This document shows, in pieces, positions 44,397 to 52,681 of a DNA stretch of 64,000 nt. Positions within the stretch are counted from its first letter, which is position 1, and each line of letters begins with the position of its first letter. Made by a program: the position numbers and the translations under genes. The DNA is from Candidatus Fermentibacterota bacterium (lineage in GTDB: Bacteria > Fermentibacterota > Fermentibacteria > Fermentibacterales > Fermentibacteraceae), in contig PDSZ01000023.1 of assembly GCA_002748705.1 (NCBI GenBank), positions 1 to 64,000 on the forward strand. The letters run 5' to 3'. Under the pieces are notes generated by a model that had not been told where the DNA came from, ran no database searches, and was given only the letters and a program-made list of their open reading frames with translations.

Positions 44397-47300
44397 CTAA
44401 ATAGCGTTACGGCCGTAGAAGCCTACATTGTCAATGTTCCATCCGCCATCCTCAGAGTAGATTCCAGAATCCAGAACAAATCTGATAAAGTAGTAATTTC
44501 TGCCCAGTGCCTCGGCTTCTTCAAACTTCTGGGTGAGATCTATAATGTCTGTAACCCAGTCCGTATCATAGTAGTCGCACTCCTTGAGCAGTATCCAGTC
44601 ACTCTCTGAAGTTGGAGGGTCAACCGTGTCAGTAAAGGCAATGAACACATACGCTTTGTCGTTGTATGACCGCCTGAGACACCTGTCGTAGGAAACTGCA
44701 ATAGAGTCATAAATCAGTGCGTCTGCCATGGAGTATGCGCATGATCTGAGCCAGTTCCATGATTCAGGATCGTACCGGCCGTCAACGGTCAGGTCATTTC
44801 CCGCAATTCTGTTTTTGTTCTCTGGAGCGAGATTGGGGTCCGGATCAGGTGTAAAGATAGGTGTACCGAACTCCCAGTCATCATTTACTCCGCCGTGCTC
44901 CCAGGTTATCTCACCGGTAAACCCGAATTCATCCATAAGATAGATGGCCTCAAAGTCTCCGTACTGGTACTGTGATGCCAGAGGCATATCCGAAGCTGTC
45001 CCGGTGGAATCCTGATCAATGTACCGGATTCCGCCTGACGCGGTACTGATCATGAACGAAGGTCTGATATCTGCTCTGACCAGAAGCGCAGGATCCTCCA
45101 CAGAGGATACAGCCCTTCTGGCTAAATCGGCATGAGAGCCGGCATACCATTCGTAGGGAACTGTCGGCGCAGCCTGGTTCATCTCCAGCTTGACCAGAAG
45201 ATTGGTGGCTTCAGGAAGAAGGAAAGAATCGTTCAGAACTATTTCCACCCAATCCCCTGAAGCAGGAGGTAAAACCTCATAAGTACCGGCATATGTCAGT
45301 GTGCCCTTGTCCCATTCGCCGTCATCGGGGAATGCAACATCTGTAACACCTCCCAGCCACACATCCACAGTATTGAAGTGCCATGCTCCGGCAGGTTCTG
45401 CTGATTTGAAACCTATGGACTCAATTGAAACGCCGGTAACTGTGCAGGTAGCTTCAAAGTCGTCAAGCACCCAGCCGGAATAGTTATTGGCCCCGTCAGA
45501 CTGGAAGAAGAACATGAACTGAATGGTTTGGCCAACCCATGGTGTAAGGTCAATCTGCTCCGTTAAGGTGCCATGGGTTCCGGTATAAGCCCCGTGTCCT
45601 CCGGTTACGCCGTTATATCCAGGCGCATCCACATGCTGCCATGATGCTCCGCCGTTGGTGGAGACCATTATCCATCCGTAATCACAGTTGTTTTCAAAGT
45701 TGATGGAATGGTTGAAAGACAGTTGAGCATCTTTGGCTCCTACAGGTATGCTGAGCTGAGGAGTCTTAAGCCAGCATTCCGAGCTGTTGCTGTAGGCAGC
45801 AGGATTGTTTGAGTGAAGAGTCCACTTGTAGTTGCCTGAGATATTCTCAAGGAACCAGTCGTCTACTCCTCCTGTATACAAAGGTCCGTGGCTCCAGCCT
45901 GGTATTGAATGGACCATTTCGATAACGCCCACTTCAAAGTTCCTCCAGTGCATTCCGTGTGATGGCCATGAGCCCATGCCATACTGACTGATCCCGATAC
46001 CGAAATTGCCTGAGAAGGGAACACCGTGAGCAAATGCCTCATCGTCAAGGTCGGCTCTTATGGTCTGCCAGTCTGAATTATCGGAAGGAACACCGATTCG
46101 TTCCATGGTAATAGTTGCAGCATTGGCAACCACAACCACATCGTCAAAGCTGAGACCGTCATTTGCTGTTTCAGAAACGGCAATATCATTGCCCCTGTGG
46201 CTGAAAACTATGTACAGAGTTGAAGGCATGGTACCGGCAGGAATGAACGAGTACTCCATGCTGTACCACTGTCCGTCGGACATGCTTTCAGGATACAGAA
46301 TCTGGTAATCCTCCACTGGATCAGTTATGCCGCTGCCGAGACTCCATCCGATGAAGTCGCCTTCAGTGGTCGAGATGAATTGATTCTCATCATTATGTGA
46401 AGAAATACGGTAGAAAACAGTTATGGAGGAACTGTCACTGAGAGTTGAAGTATCAACCTCTATTATCATTCTTTCATCAGACATCTGGTTACTGACACTG
46501 GTGTCCAGAGTAACAAATGCTGTTCCGTTGTTCCAGCCCGGTGAGTGAACGCGATGCCTTCCCTGGGAGTTTTCCCAGAACTCCACACCACTTCCCGGAG
46601 TAAAGGACTCAAAATCCTCCCTGAACAGCTCAGTTGCCGACCCGGGAGAGGTAATAAGGAAGAGACCATCTTCGGCGTTGATGGTTTCTGAAGTGCCTTT
46701 CCAGGTATCCACCTTGATGTATAGTTCATCTGAAAAAGAGCTGTATCCGGAAAGATCAGTTACAGTTGTGGCAATGTTTCTGTCAAAGCTTCCAAGATGG
46801 GACCTGTCCATCTCAAGGGTATTGTCGGCAAGTCTTGCTATTCTCCCTGCGCCGGTGGAAGTGGTGTTCCATGTCATTTCATGGGTGTCTCCCTGCTGGA
46901 AATCGTAGTAGATCGGAGTGGAATCAGGAAGCAGTATACCGCCTTCCAGGTCTTCGTCCAGGAGGGTCATGAAGACATCCTCAAGTTCTTCGCCCTCGAA
47001 TCCCTCTGTCTCTATCTCATCCCCCAGATCAGGAGGAGCCGCTTCAGGAAGGGCCCAAAAGATGACATTGCGAAGGAACCGTTCACCCATCCAGCTGTAG
47101 TAGTAGAAATCAGGAGCACAGTAGTGCAGCCTTCTGAGCAATTCATTCGGAGACTCATACCTTACTGATACTCCGGAAACAGTATCCGCAGGTAAAGCGC
47201 TGTAGATACAGGTGATTACATAGGGATCATTACCAGGTATCGGTGACGCATAATTAAAAAGTGTATCCAGTCTTGTAACAGTAGCAAGTGTATCGTACAC

Positions 47301-48323
47301 AGTGAACTGCGGTATGCCCCCAACCTCAGGCAGCCCATCATGAATCGGGTGGGTGGGAGTGGCTCCCAAGAGTTCACAGATACTGGGTAACGGCTGTACC
47401 GCCGCGGCAACTCCGATTCCGAAAAGGTTCTCTGCATCGTCCGGATCAAGGCAGATGACAGGAATAGTTAGCATCTGCATTTCAGTTGCGACTGCTGTAT
47501 GATCACCAAGTGGGACATTTCTGAGAATAACCAGGTCTACACCTGAACTGTCGTAGCTGTAATCGGCCAGCTCATCATCACTGAGCTGAACCGTGGAGAA
47601 ACCCCAGTCATCAAGCAGTTCAACAAGTCTTGTCTGATGTATTGTAGGCGAATGTGCCCCTGAATTACCGTCGACATTGACAACAACATTGGCATCAATA
47701 GGTGGAGGCTGATAGAACAAGGGATCAAAGTTGTGAACCACACCGAGGTTCATGGGAGTAACAGTGGTTTTCATAACGGTCTGGTACACATCCCCCAAAT
47801 AGGTATCTTCCAGTGTTATCTTCACCTCAATGTGTCTTACGGCGTCCCTGGCTACGGTGTCCAGAGGTTTTGTAAGCAAGACACCTCTGTAGTCCATGTA
47901 GTTGAACTCTATGTCAACAATGTTGTGTCCTGCACGCCTGAGCATGGAACCATCGTCTGTGATTTGAATTGTGCCATCGGCTCCCAGAAAGATGTTCCTG
48001 TGGTCTGAATCTTCCAGAATGCGGTATGTTTCCCTGTCTGCGTAAAACTCCAGGGATGTGTTGGCCCCTACCTCTATAGGATGCCACTGGTCCTCGCTCC
48101 AGCCGCCTCTTGGCATATATCCGGCCCATCTTATCTCATCGGTGAGAATTTCAAGAGCCAGACGGCCGCTGGTTGCAAGTTCATTCTGCCTTCTGGCAAA
48201 GTGGAATTGTTCTGTGCCTTTGGTGAAAAAGAGGTAGACGGCAGCGAAGATAACGCCCAGTACGCCGACAACTATCAAAAGTTCAATAAGTGACATACCT
48301 TTTCTGTTCTTTCTGTTACTCAT
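44397..48323 (-). CDS. Giant prepilin with an adhesin-like tail (PilW-like start)
   Basis: I start at the ATG at 48323 (1308 residues), which has AAGGAGG seven to eight bases upstream. The N terminus is a classic prepilin: NRKNRKGMSLIELLIVVGVL, with Glu at +5 of the mature form. PilW-like features follow to about residue 180 (LATSGRLALEILTDEIRWAG). A flavodoxin/ThuA-like domain spans about 190-450 (VNVDGNSGAHSPT, GVDLVILRNVPLG). The rest is a chain of jelly-roll-like domains such as MAM or immune inhibitor A types (SWQHVDAPGYNGVTGGHG, GWVLDDFEATC). Prepilins this long are rare; it could be a pilus-tip or surface adhesin. Confidence 0.8.
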   Translation of the reverse strand: MSNRKNRKGMSLIELLIVVGVLGVIFAAVYLFFTKGTEQFHFARRQNELATSGRLALEILTDEIRWAGYMPRGGWSEDQWHPIEVGANTSLEFYADRETYRILEDSDHRNIFLGADGTIQITDDGSMLRRAGHNIVDIEFNYMDYRGVLLTKPLDTVARDAVRHIEVKITLEDTYLGDVYQTVMKTTVTPMNLGVVHNFDPLFYQPPPIDANVVVNVDGNSGAHSPTIHQTRLVELLDDWGFSTVQLSDDELADYSYDSSGVDLVILRNVPLGDHTAVATEMQMLTIPVICLDPDDAENLFGIGVAAAVQPLPSICELLGATPTHPIHDGLPEVGGIPQFTVYDTLATVTRLDTLFNYASPIPGNDPYVITCIYSALPADTVSGVSVRYESPNELLRRLHYCAPDFYYYSWMGERFLRNVIFWALPEAAPPDLGDEIETEGFEGEELEDVFMTLLDEDLEGGILLPDSTPIYYDFQQGDTHEMTWNTTSTGAGRIARLADNTLEMDRSHLGSFDRNIATTVTDLSGYSSFSDELYIKVDTWKGTSETINAEDGLFLITSPGSATELFREDFESFTPGSGVEFWENSQGRHRVHSPGWNNGTAFVTLDTSVSNQMSDERMIIEVDTSTLSDSSSITVFYRISSHNDENQFISTTEGDFIGWSLGSGITDPVEDYQILYPESMSDGQWYSMEYSFIPAGTMPSTLYIVFSHRGNDIAVSETANDGLSFDDVVVVANAATITMERIGVPSDNSDWQTIRADLDDEAFAHGVPFSGNFGIGISQYGMGSWPSHGMHWRNFEVGVIEMVHSIPGWSHGPLYTGGVDDWFLENISGNYKWTLHSNNPAAYSNSSECWLKTPQLSIPVGAKDAQLSFNHSINFENNCDYGWIMVSTNGGASWQHVDAPGYNGVTGGHGAYTGTHGTLTEQIDLTPWVGQTIQFMFFFQSDGANNYSGWVLDDFEATCTVTGVSIESIGFKSAEPAGAWHFNTVDVWLGGVTDVAFPDDGEWDKGTLTYAGTYEVLPPASGDWVEIVLNDSFLLPEATNLLVKLEMNQAAPTVPYEWYAGSHADLARRAVSSVEDPALLVRADIRPSFMISTASGGIRYIDQDSTGTASDMPLASQYQYGDFEAIYLMDEFGFTGEITWEHGGVNDDWEFGTPIFTPDPDPNLAPENKNRIAGNDLTVDGRYDPESWNWLRSCAYSMADALIYDSIAVSYDRCLRRSYNDKAYVFIAFTDTVDPPTSESDWILLKECDYYDTDWVTDIIDLTQKFEEAEALGRNYYFIRFVLDSGIYSEDGGWNIDNVGFYGRNAI

Positions 48324-48336
48324 TCCGTTCACCTCC

Positions 48337-48714
48337 TTAGAAAATGGTGCTGAGGTCAAGGCTGTCAGCCCCCTCTGCACCGTACCAGTTCACCCTGCAC
48401 ATAACCAGTTTAGCTTCAGGGTACTCAGCATATGGAGTGTCTATCCAGATTCGGCGGGTAAAGCCTTCAACTGTTTCGGGGGTTTGCCAGCCGTCCGGAA
48501 GTATCTCCACATCCTCAGTTCTCAATTTCTCAATTCCGTCTCTGCACAGCTCAAGGGCTCTGGCCTGATCGTCCATTTTATCAGAGAGCTTGATGATGTG
48601 CAGGAAAAAGAACGCGATACCTGACATGACGATTGCCAGAATAACGGCAGCGATTATCAGCTCCACAAGGGTAAATCCCCTCTTTCCCCTGCTGCATGGA
48701 ACAGATGTTCTCAT
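48337..48714 (-). CDS. PilV-like prepilin protein
   Basis: I start at the ATG at 48714 (125 residues), preceded by AGGAG with five-base spacing. The leader ends SRGKRG before FTLVELIIAAVILAIV, the standard type IV prepilin site (Gly/Phe with Glu at +5). The short C terminus is mixed alpha/beta. It lies between the giant prepilin and another prepilin. Confidence 0.85.
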   Translation of the reverse strand: MRTSVPCSRGKRGFTLVELIIAAVILAIVMSGIAFFFLHIIKLSDKMDDQARALELCRDGIEKLRTEDVEILPDGWQTPETVEGFTRRIWIDTPYAEYPEAKLVMCRVNWYGAEGADSLDLSTIF

Positions 48715-48736
48715 GGTTTCTCCTGTCTTTATGTGT

Positions 48737-49096
48737 TTACAAGTCATTACCGTAATATCTTCTGGTGAATTCTATGGACAGACTGTCCCCTGAAGAGACA
48801 GCCACCGTAACATCGATAGTATTCTCATCATAGGATACCGCTGTTGTTTCTACCAGGTAGTTGTTGCCCATGAGTGAATCCGGTCTTGCTGTAAATCCCG
48901 GTTCAGGCAGTGAAGCTGCCCTTTCTATACCGGCCAGCTCAACCTGGGCAAGTGTTGCGGCCCCTTCCTGAAGCTCCAGTTTTCTGCTTCCCCTTACGAA
49001 AGCCGAAAGAGCCAGAACAAGAGCAGAGAGAACTACAAGGATTATAACGGAAGCTACAGCCACCTCCGCCAGTGTAAAACCCCTTCGGCAGCTCAC
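48737..49096 (-). CDS. Prepilin protein, minor pilin type
   Basis: The 119-residue protein begins SCRRGFTLAEVAVASVIILV, a short-leader prepilin. The GTG start overlaps the PilX-like gene stop as GTGA. The mature protein is small, with the hydrophobic helix and a brief beta region. Confidence 0.85.
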   Translation of the reverse strand: MSCRRGFTLAEVAVASVIILVVLSALVLALSAFVRGSRKLELQEGAATLAQVELAGIERAASLPEPGFTARPDSLMGNNYLVETTAVSYDENTIDVTVAVSSGDSLSIEFTRRYYGNDL

Positions 49097-50511
49097 CTGT
49101 TCACCCCTTCAAGATCATGAAATACCCTTGTTCCAGTTCCAGTTTCGTAAAGGTTGAATACATGCGTTCCACCTGGCTCTGTATTCCCCATCCACGAGTT
49201 CCTGGAATCAAAGACCAGCCTTATTCCATCACCGTAAACCGGATTAAAACAGGCCTCAAGACCATCGTCCACAGTCCTGAAGAAATCAAGAGCACCTTTA
49301 TCTGCATCACCGAAAAATGCCTGGTCAGGAAAAAGCTGCTGAAAGAAACCTGAGGAAGATCTCACAACTGCAGCGCCGTCTATAAAACCGGCAAAGGTGT
49401 TGCCGCTTGCGGTAAACCTGCCCTCCCAGCCTGCCTGGTATATGTTTTCAGGCACGAACTGTGCAAATCCATCCCAGCTAGCCCTGTACCAGACCGGATC
49501 ACCTCCTGAAGGCTTCCACATTCCAACAAGACCATTCCTGTTCTCAACCTCTCCCCAGCAGACAAGGCTTCCCCCTGGAGCAGTTCTGTAAATGTCTGAA
49601 GTTGCCCCTGAAACCCAGGAGAGGGACCTGTCAGTGGTAAAGGCAATGTCATCTCTGCCGTCTGAATTGAAATCGCCGTAAAAGACATCCCTGACCCTGG
49701 CAAGACTGAATGACGGTGAAGCTGCTCCTGTCTCCCCGAAGATAGAGCCATCCGGCCAGAAGGCGGGGCAGGTTCCGGCAGGTGTTGAGATGTGCGCAGA
49801 TGCCCCTGTTGACACATCATGAATAACACCGGTGTTACCTCCGCCGGTCGTTATAAGGAACGGAGAGCCGTCAATGACAGCGCCTGACATATGACCATTG
49901 GAAGGGGCGTAAATCGACTGAACTTCCGAGAGGGCAATAATACCTTCAGGGCCCACTGCACAAAGCACATTTCCTTCAGAAGAGCCGAGTATGAATACTG
50001 CATCAGCTTCTTCTGTGTTTATTAAGGGAGTTCCTCCAAGGGGAATCAGTGATTCCTCAAGATAATAGCTGAAATTTACCTGAAAATTCTCGTTGCCGTA
50101 AAAGCTGAAAACAGTTCCTTCTCCCTGTGCAGAAGTAACTGTGATAAGCATTTGCCCTGCAGGAACTGCCACTGTGTTTTCAGGATGGTCTATACTGAAG
50201 AATCCGGTTCTGATCCCGGAAGAACCGGAACCTGTAAGGGTGAACTCGGTTGTAACACCGGCAAGCTCAAAAGATACAGGCCCGGAAACAGCTCCTGCTC
50301 CGTCACACTGAAGAAGCCATGCCAGACCGTCAGCAGCACTGGCCTCGGAAAGGGCTATCTGTGTATCAGCTATTCTATCAGCATGGCCGTTTACCATTCT
50401 ATCTGCAAGGGTGATAAGCAGAGTGGCAGCCAGCATGACAACCAGCGCGGACATGAGAGCTATCATCATGGCTGCGCCTCTTCTTTTGCCGATTGTTGTT
50501 CGTTTGTTCAT
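49093..50511 (-). CDS. PilX-like protein with FG-GAP/beta-propeller-like region
   Basis: The 472 residues start KRRGAAMMIALMSALVVMLA, a PilX-type leader (basic stretch, RGAA, hydrophobic helix). The later part has propeller-like beta repeats with an EF-hand/FG-GAP-like loop in DVFYGDFNSDGRDDIAFTTD and repeated WxxG-type strands. It heads the six-gene operon and may bind calcium through the DxNxDG-type loop. A sigma-54-like site lies just upstream. Confidence 0.7.
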   Translation of the reverse strand: MNKRTTIGKRRGAAMMIALMSALVVMLAATLLITLADRMVNGHADRIADTQIALSEASAADGLAWLLQCDGAGAVSGPVSFELAGVTTEFTLTGSGSSGIRTGFFSIDHPENTVAVPAGQMLITVTSAQGEGTVFSFYGNENFQVNFSYYLEESLIPLGGTPLINTEEADAVFILGSSEGNVLCAVGPEGIIALSEVQSIYAPSNGHMSGAVIDGSPFLITTGGGNTGVIHDVSTGASAHISTPAGTCPAFWPDGSIFGETGAASPSFSLARVRDVFYGDFNSDGRDDIAFTTDRSLSWVSGATSDIYRTAPGGSLVCWGEVENRNGLVGMWKPSGGDPVWYRASWDGFAQFVPENIYQAGWEGRFTASGNTFAGFIDGAAVVRSSSGFFQQLFPDQAFFGDADKGALDFFRTVDDGLEACFNPVYGDGIRLVFDSRNSWMGNTEPGGTHVFNLYETGTGTRVFHDLEGVNR

Positions 50512-50523
50512 GCTCTTTGTTTA

Positions 50524-50539
50524 TGCAAGATACTTACCA
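50524..50539 (-). promoter_or_regulatory. Possible sigma-54 site of the prepilin operon
   Basis: On the minus strand TGGTAAG, four bases, then TTGCA spans 50539-50524, giving the GG-N10-GC spacing of sigma-54 promoters. However, the predicted start would be at about 50513, only two bases before the ATG at 50511. Either the message is nearly leaderless or the match is chance. No activator site is evident upstream. Confidence 0.35.
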
Positions 50540-50623
50540 AAGTTTTACTGCATTTTATAACTATATTACTTAATATATATAGATTTAGAGTATGAAGTCA
50601 GCTTCAACTCTGTGAAAAAGATT

Positions 50624-51589
50624 TCACACTACAGAGGTGAAAGCTCCCCCTGGACGGCGGACAACCTGACCGGCAAGCTCAAGCTCAAGAAGCCGTGAGG
50701 ATAAAGCGCTGCGGTCTGAGCCGGTGATGCTGATTATCATGTCCGGTGTCAGCTCCCTGTTCCTGAGAAGTTTGATCAGTGGATCATCTGATACAGCTTC
50801 AGGCTGCTCTGCCTGCAGACCAAGGTCCTGAAGAAACTCTTCCGCTGAAAGGATTATTCCGGCCCCATCGCGAATAAGCCTGTTGGTACCGGCGCTTGTC
50901 GAACGGCCAATCTCTCCTGGTACTGCGTATACATCACGGCCCTGATCAAGAGCGGTTCCCACAGTTATCATGGTTCCGCTTCTCTCTCCGGCTTCAACCA
51001 CCACAACAGCATCTGAAAGACCGCTGATTATCCTGTTTCTCTCAGGAAAAGAATATCTGGTAGGTCGAACTCCAGGGGGATACTCGGAAAGAAGGCATCC
51101 ACATCTGGCTATTGTCTCAGCAAGTGCACTGTGTTCAGCAGGATATATAGAGTCGAGACCGCCTCCGAGCACCGCTGCAGTTCTGCCGCAGTGCAGAATT
51201 GCTCCACGGTGTGATTCGGCATCTATTCCTCTGGCCAGCCCGCTTACCACACAGACACCTGCAGCTGAGAGACCGCCTGCAAGTTTTCTGGCTGCTTTTC
51301 TGCCATAGAGAGAACAGCGCCTGGAACCTATCACAGCAACAGAGGAACCTTTGAGCACCTCAGGTGAACCTTTTATAAAAAGCACAGCAGGCGGATCAGG
51401 AATGCTTCTCAGCCTATGGGGATAATCTGCTGAAGTAATTGCCAACGATGTGATACCATGGTTCAGTGCAGCATTAAGAGAAAACGATAACTGATCTGTT
51501 TCAGGAAGGGTTGAAGCAAGTTCTTCAGGGGATTTGAGGGCCAGAAGCCTTCTCAGCTCTCCCCTTGAAGGGCAAGGGGAGATGGTCAG
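50624..51589 (-). CDS. dprA: DprA/Smf DNA-processing protein
   Basis: DprA loads RecA onto incoming single-stranded DNA in natural transformation. The Rossmann core is clear: VAVIGSRRCSLYGRKAA, then VSGLARGIDAESH and SGTMITVGTALDQGR. A C-terminal winged-helix-like part follows. Start placement is uncertain. The frame continues upstream to a GTG at 51754, but that would run 169 bp into obgE. No ATG, GTG or TTG occurs near the family start, and the nearest plausible codon is a CTG at 51589 overlapping the obgE stop as CTGA. Confidence 0.9.
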   Translation of the reverse strand: MTISPCPSRGELRRLLALKSPEELASTLPETDQLSFSLNAALNHGITSLAITSADYPHRLRSIPDPPAVLFIKGSPEVLKGSSVAVIGSRRCSLYGRKAARKLAGGLSAAGVCVVSGLARGIDAESHRGAILHCGRTAAVLGGGLDSIYPAEHSALAETIARCGCLLSEYPPGVRPTRYSFPERNRIISGLSDAVVVVEAGERSGTMITVGTALDQGRDVYAVPGEIGRSTSAGTNRLIRDGAGIILSAEEFLQDLGLQAEQPEAVSDDPLIKLLRNRELTPDMIISITGSDRSALSSRLLELELAGQVVRRPGGAFTSVV

Positions 51590-52620
51590 CCGGATGAGGG
51601 CTGCAAGTTGGCTTCGCGAATTTTTTTTATGACTGATCCCAGCTTTTTCAGAAATACCTTTACCCCCCTGCCGGTTGCGGAGCTGAGCGCCATGGTTCCT
51701 TCCGGCAGTGAAGCCAGGATTTCCTTTTCCTGCTCCGGCGATATGGTATCGCACTTTGAAAGAACCGCCATAGCCCTTGCCCCTGTTACCTCAGAGCCAT
51801 ACGCTGCAAGCTCCTGCCTGAGTATGGAGAGCTGCTCAGCAGGAGTAACCTCCAGATCCGGTGAAAGTACAAATACCAGAATACTATTTCTCTCTGCATG
51901 GCGCAGAAAACGGAGCCCCAGCCCGACACCTTCTGAAGCTCCCTCAATAAGCCCCGGCAGGTCTGCCACGGTAAAAGAAAAACCACTGGAGAAACGAACA
52001 ACCCCCAGTGAAGGCGCCAGGGTGGTAAAGGGATAATCGGCAGTTTTAGGTGTTGCTGCACTTATTGTTGAAATAAGAGTGGATTTCCCTGCATTGGGAA
52101 ACCCTAACAGCCCGGCGTCAGCCATGAGCTTCAGTTCAAGCCGCAGCTTAAGCTCTTCACCTTTCCTGCCTTTTGTTGCTATTCTGGGAGTTCTTCGCTG
52201 CGGAGTGGCAAAGGAAGCGTTTCCTCTGCCTGGTTCGCCGCCTCTTGCAACAATGAATTCCTGACCAGGTTCGGTCATGTCCACAATGAGTTCACCTGTA
52301 AGATGATTATAAATCTCTGTACCAGGAGGGATCTGAAGAAAAAGGTCTTTTCCGCAGGCTCCTGTCATTTTGTTTCTGCCGCCCGAAACACCGTTCTCAG
52401 CCCTGAAGACAGAACCTCCGGTGAAATCAGCAAGGGTTGTAAGCCGGGGATCAACCCTCAGAACAACATTACCGCCTCGTCCTCCGGTACCTCCGCTGGG
52501 ACCGCCTTTTGGAACATAAGCTTCTCTTCGAAAGGCAATTATTCCGTCGCCGCCTTTACCGGCAGCAACGGATATTATCACCCTGTCAAGGAATCTGCCT
52601 TCCAGTTCGGCTCCCCTCAA
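51586..52620 (-). CDS. obgE: ObgE/CgtA ribosome-associated GTPase
   Basis: ObgE helps assemble the 50S subunit. The 344 residues have the Obg glycine-rich domain (VSAAGKGGDGIIAFRREAYV-type start, then KGGPSGGTGGRGG) and the G domain with GFPNAGKST and DLPGLIEGAS. The G4 motif reads SKCD in place of the usual NKxD. The C-terminal OCT domain is absent, as in many species. The start is unclear: a TTG at 52620 lacks a ribosome site, while a CTG at 52605 has GGGGAG five bases upstream and gives EGRFLDRV, closer to other Obg starts. Confidence 0.95.
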   Translation of the reverse strand: MRGAELEGRFLDRVIISVAAGKGGDGIIAFRREAYVPKGGPSGGTGGRGGNVVLRVDPRLTTLADFTGGSVFRAENGVSGGRNKMTGACGKDLFLQIPPGTEIYNHLTGELIVDMTEPGQEFIVARGGEPGRGNASFATPQRRTPRIATKGRKGEELKLRLELKLMADAGLLGFPNAGKSTLISTISAATPKTADYPFTTLAPSLGVVRFSSGFSFTVADLPGLIEGASEGVGLGLRFLRHAERNSILVFVLSPDLEVTPAEQLSILRQELAAYGSEVTGARAMAVLSKCDTISPEQEKEILASLPEGTMALSSATGRGVKVFLKKLGSVIKKIREANLQPSSG

Positions 52621-52626
52621 TCTATA

Positions 52627-52656
52627 CAGGGGAACACCACATACGGTGTTCCCCTG
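52627..52656 (-). terminator. Perfect 12-bp hairpin after the TPR lipoprotein gene
   Basis: CAGGGGAACACC (52627-52638) pairs perfectly with GGTGTTCCCCTG (52645-52656) around a six-base loop. On the minus strand it follows the TPR lipoprotein gene by 25 bases and precedes obgE. The 3' flank is TATAGATTG, not a clean T-run, so it may be a Rho-independent terminator of weak type, a stabilising 3' end or an obgE leader element. Confidence 0.6.
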
Positions 52657-52681
52657 TTGAATCGGTTACAGAATCAGACTG

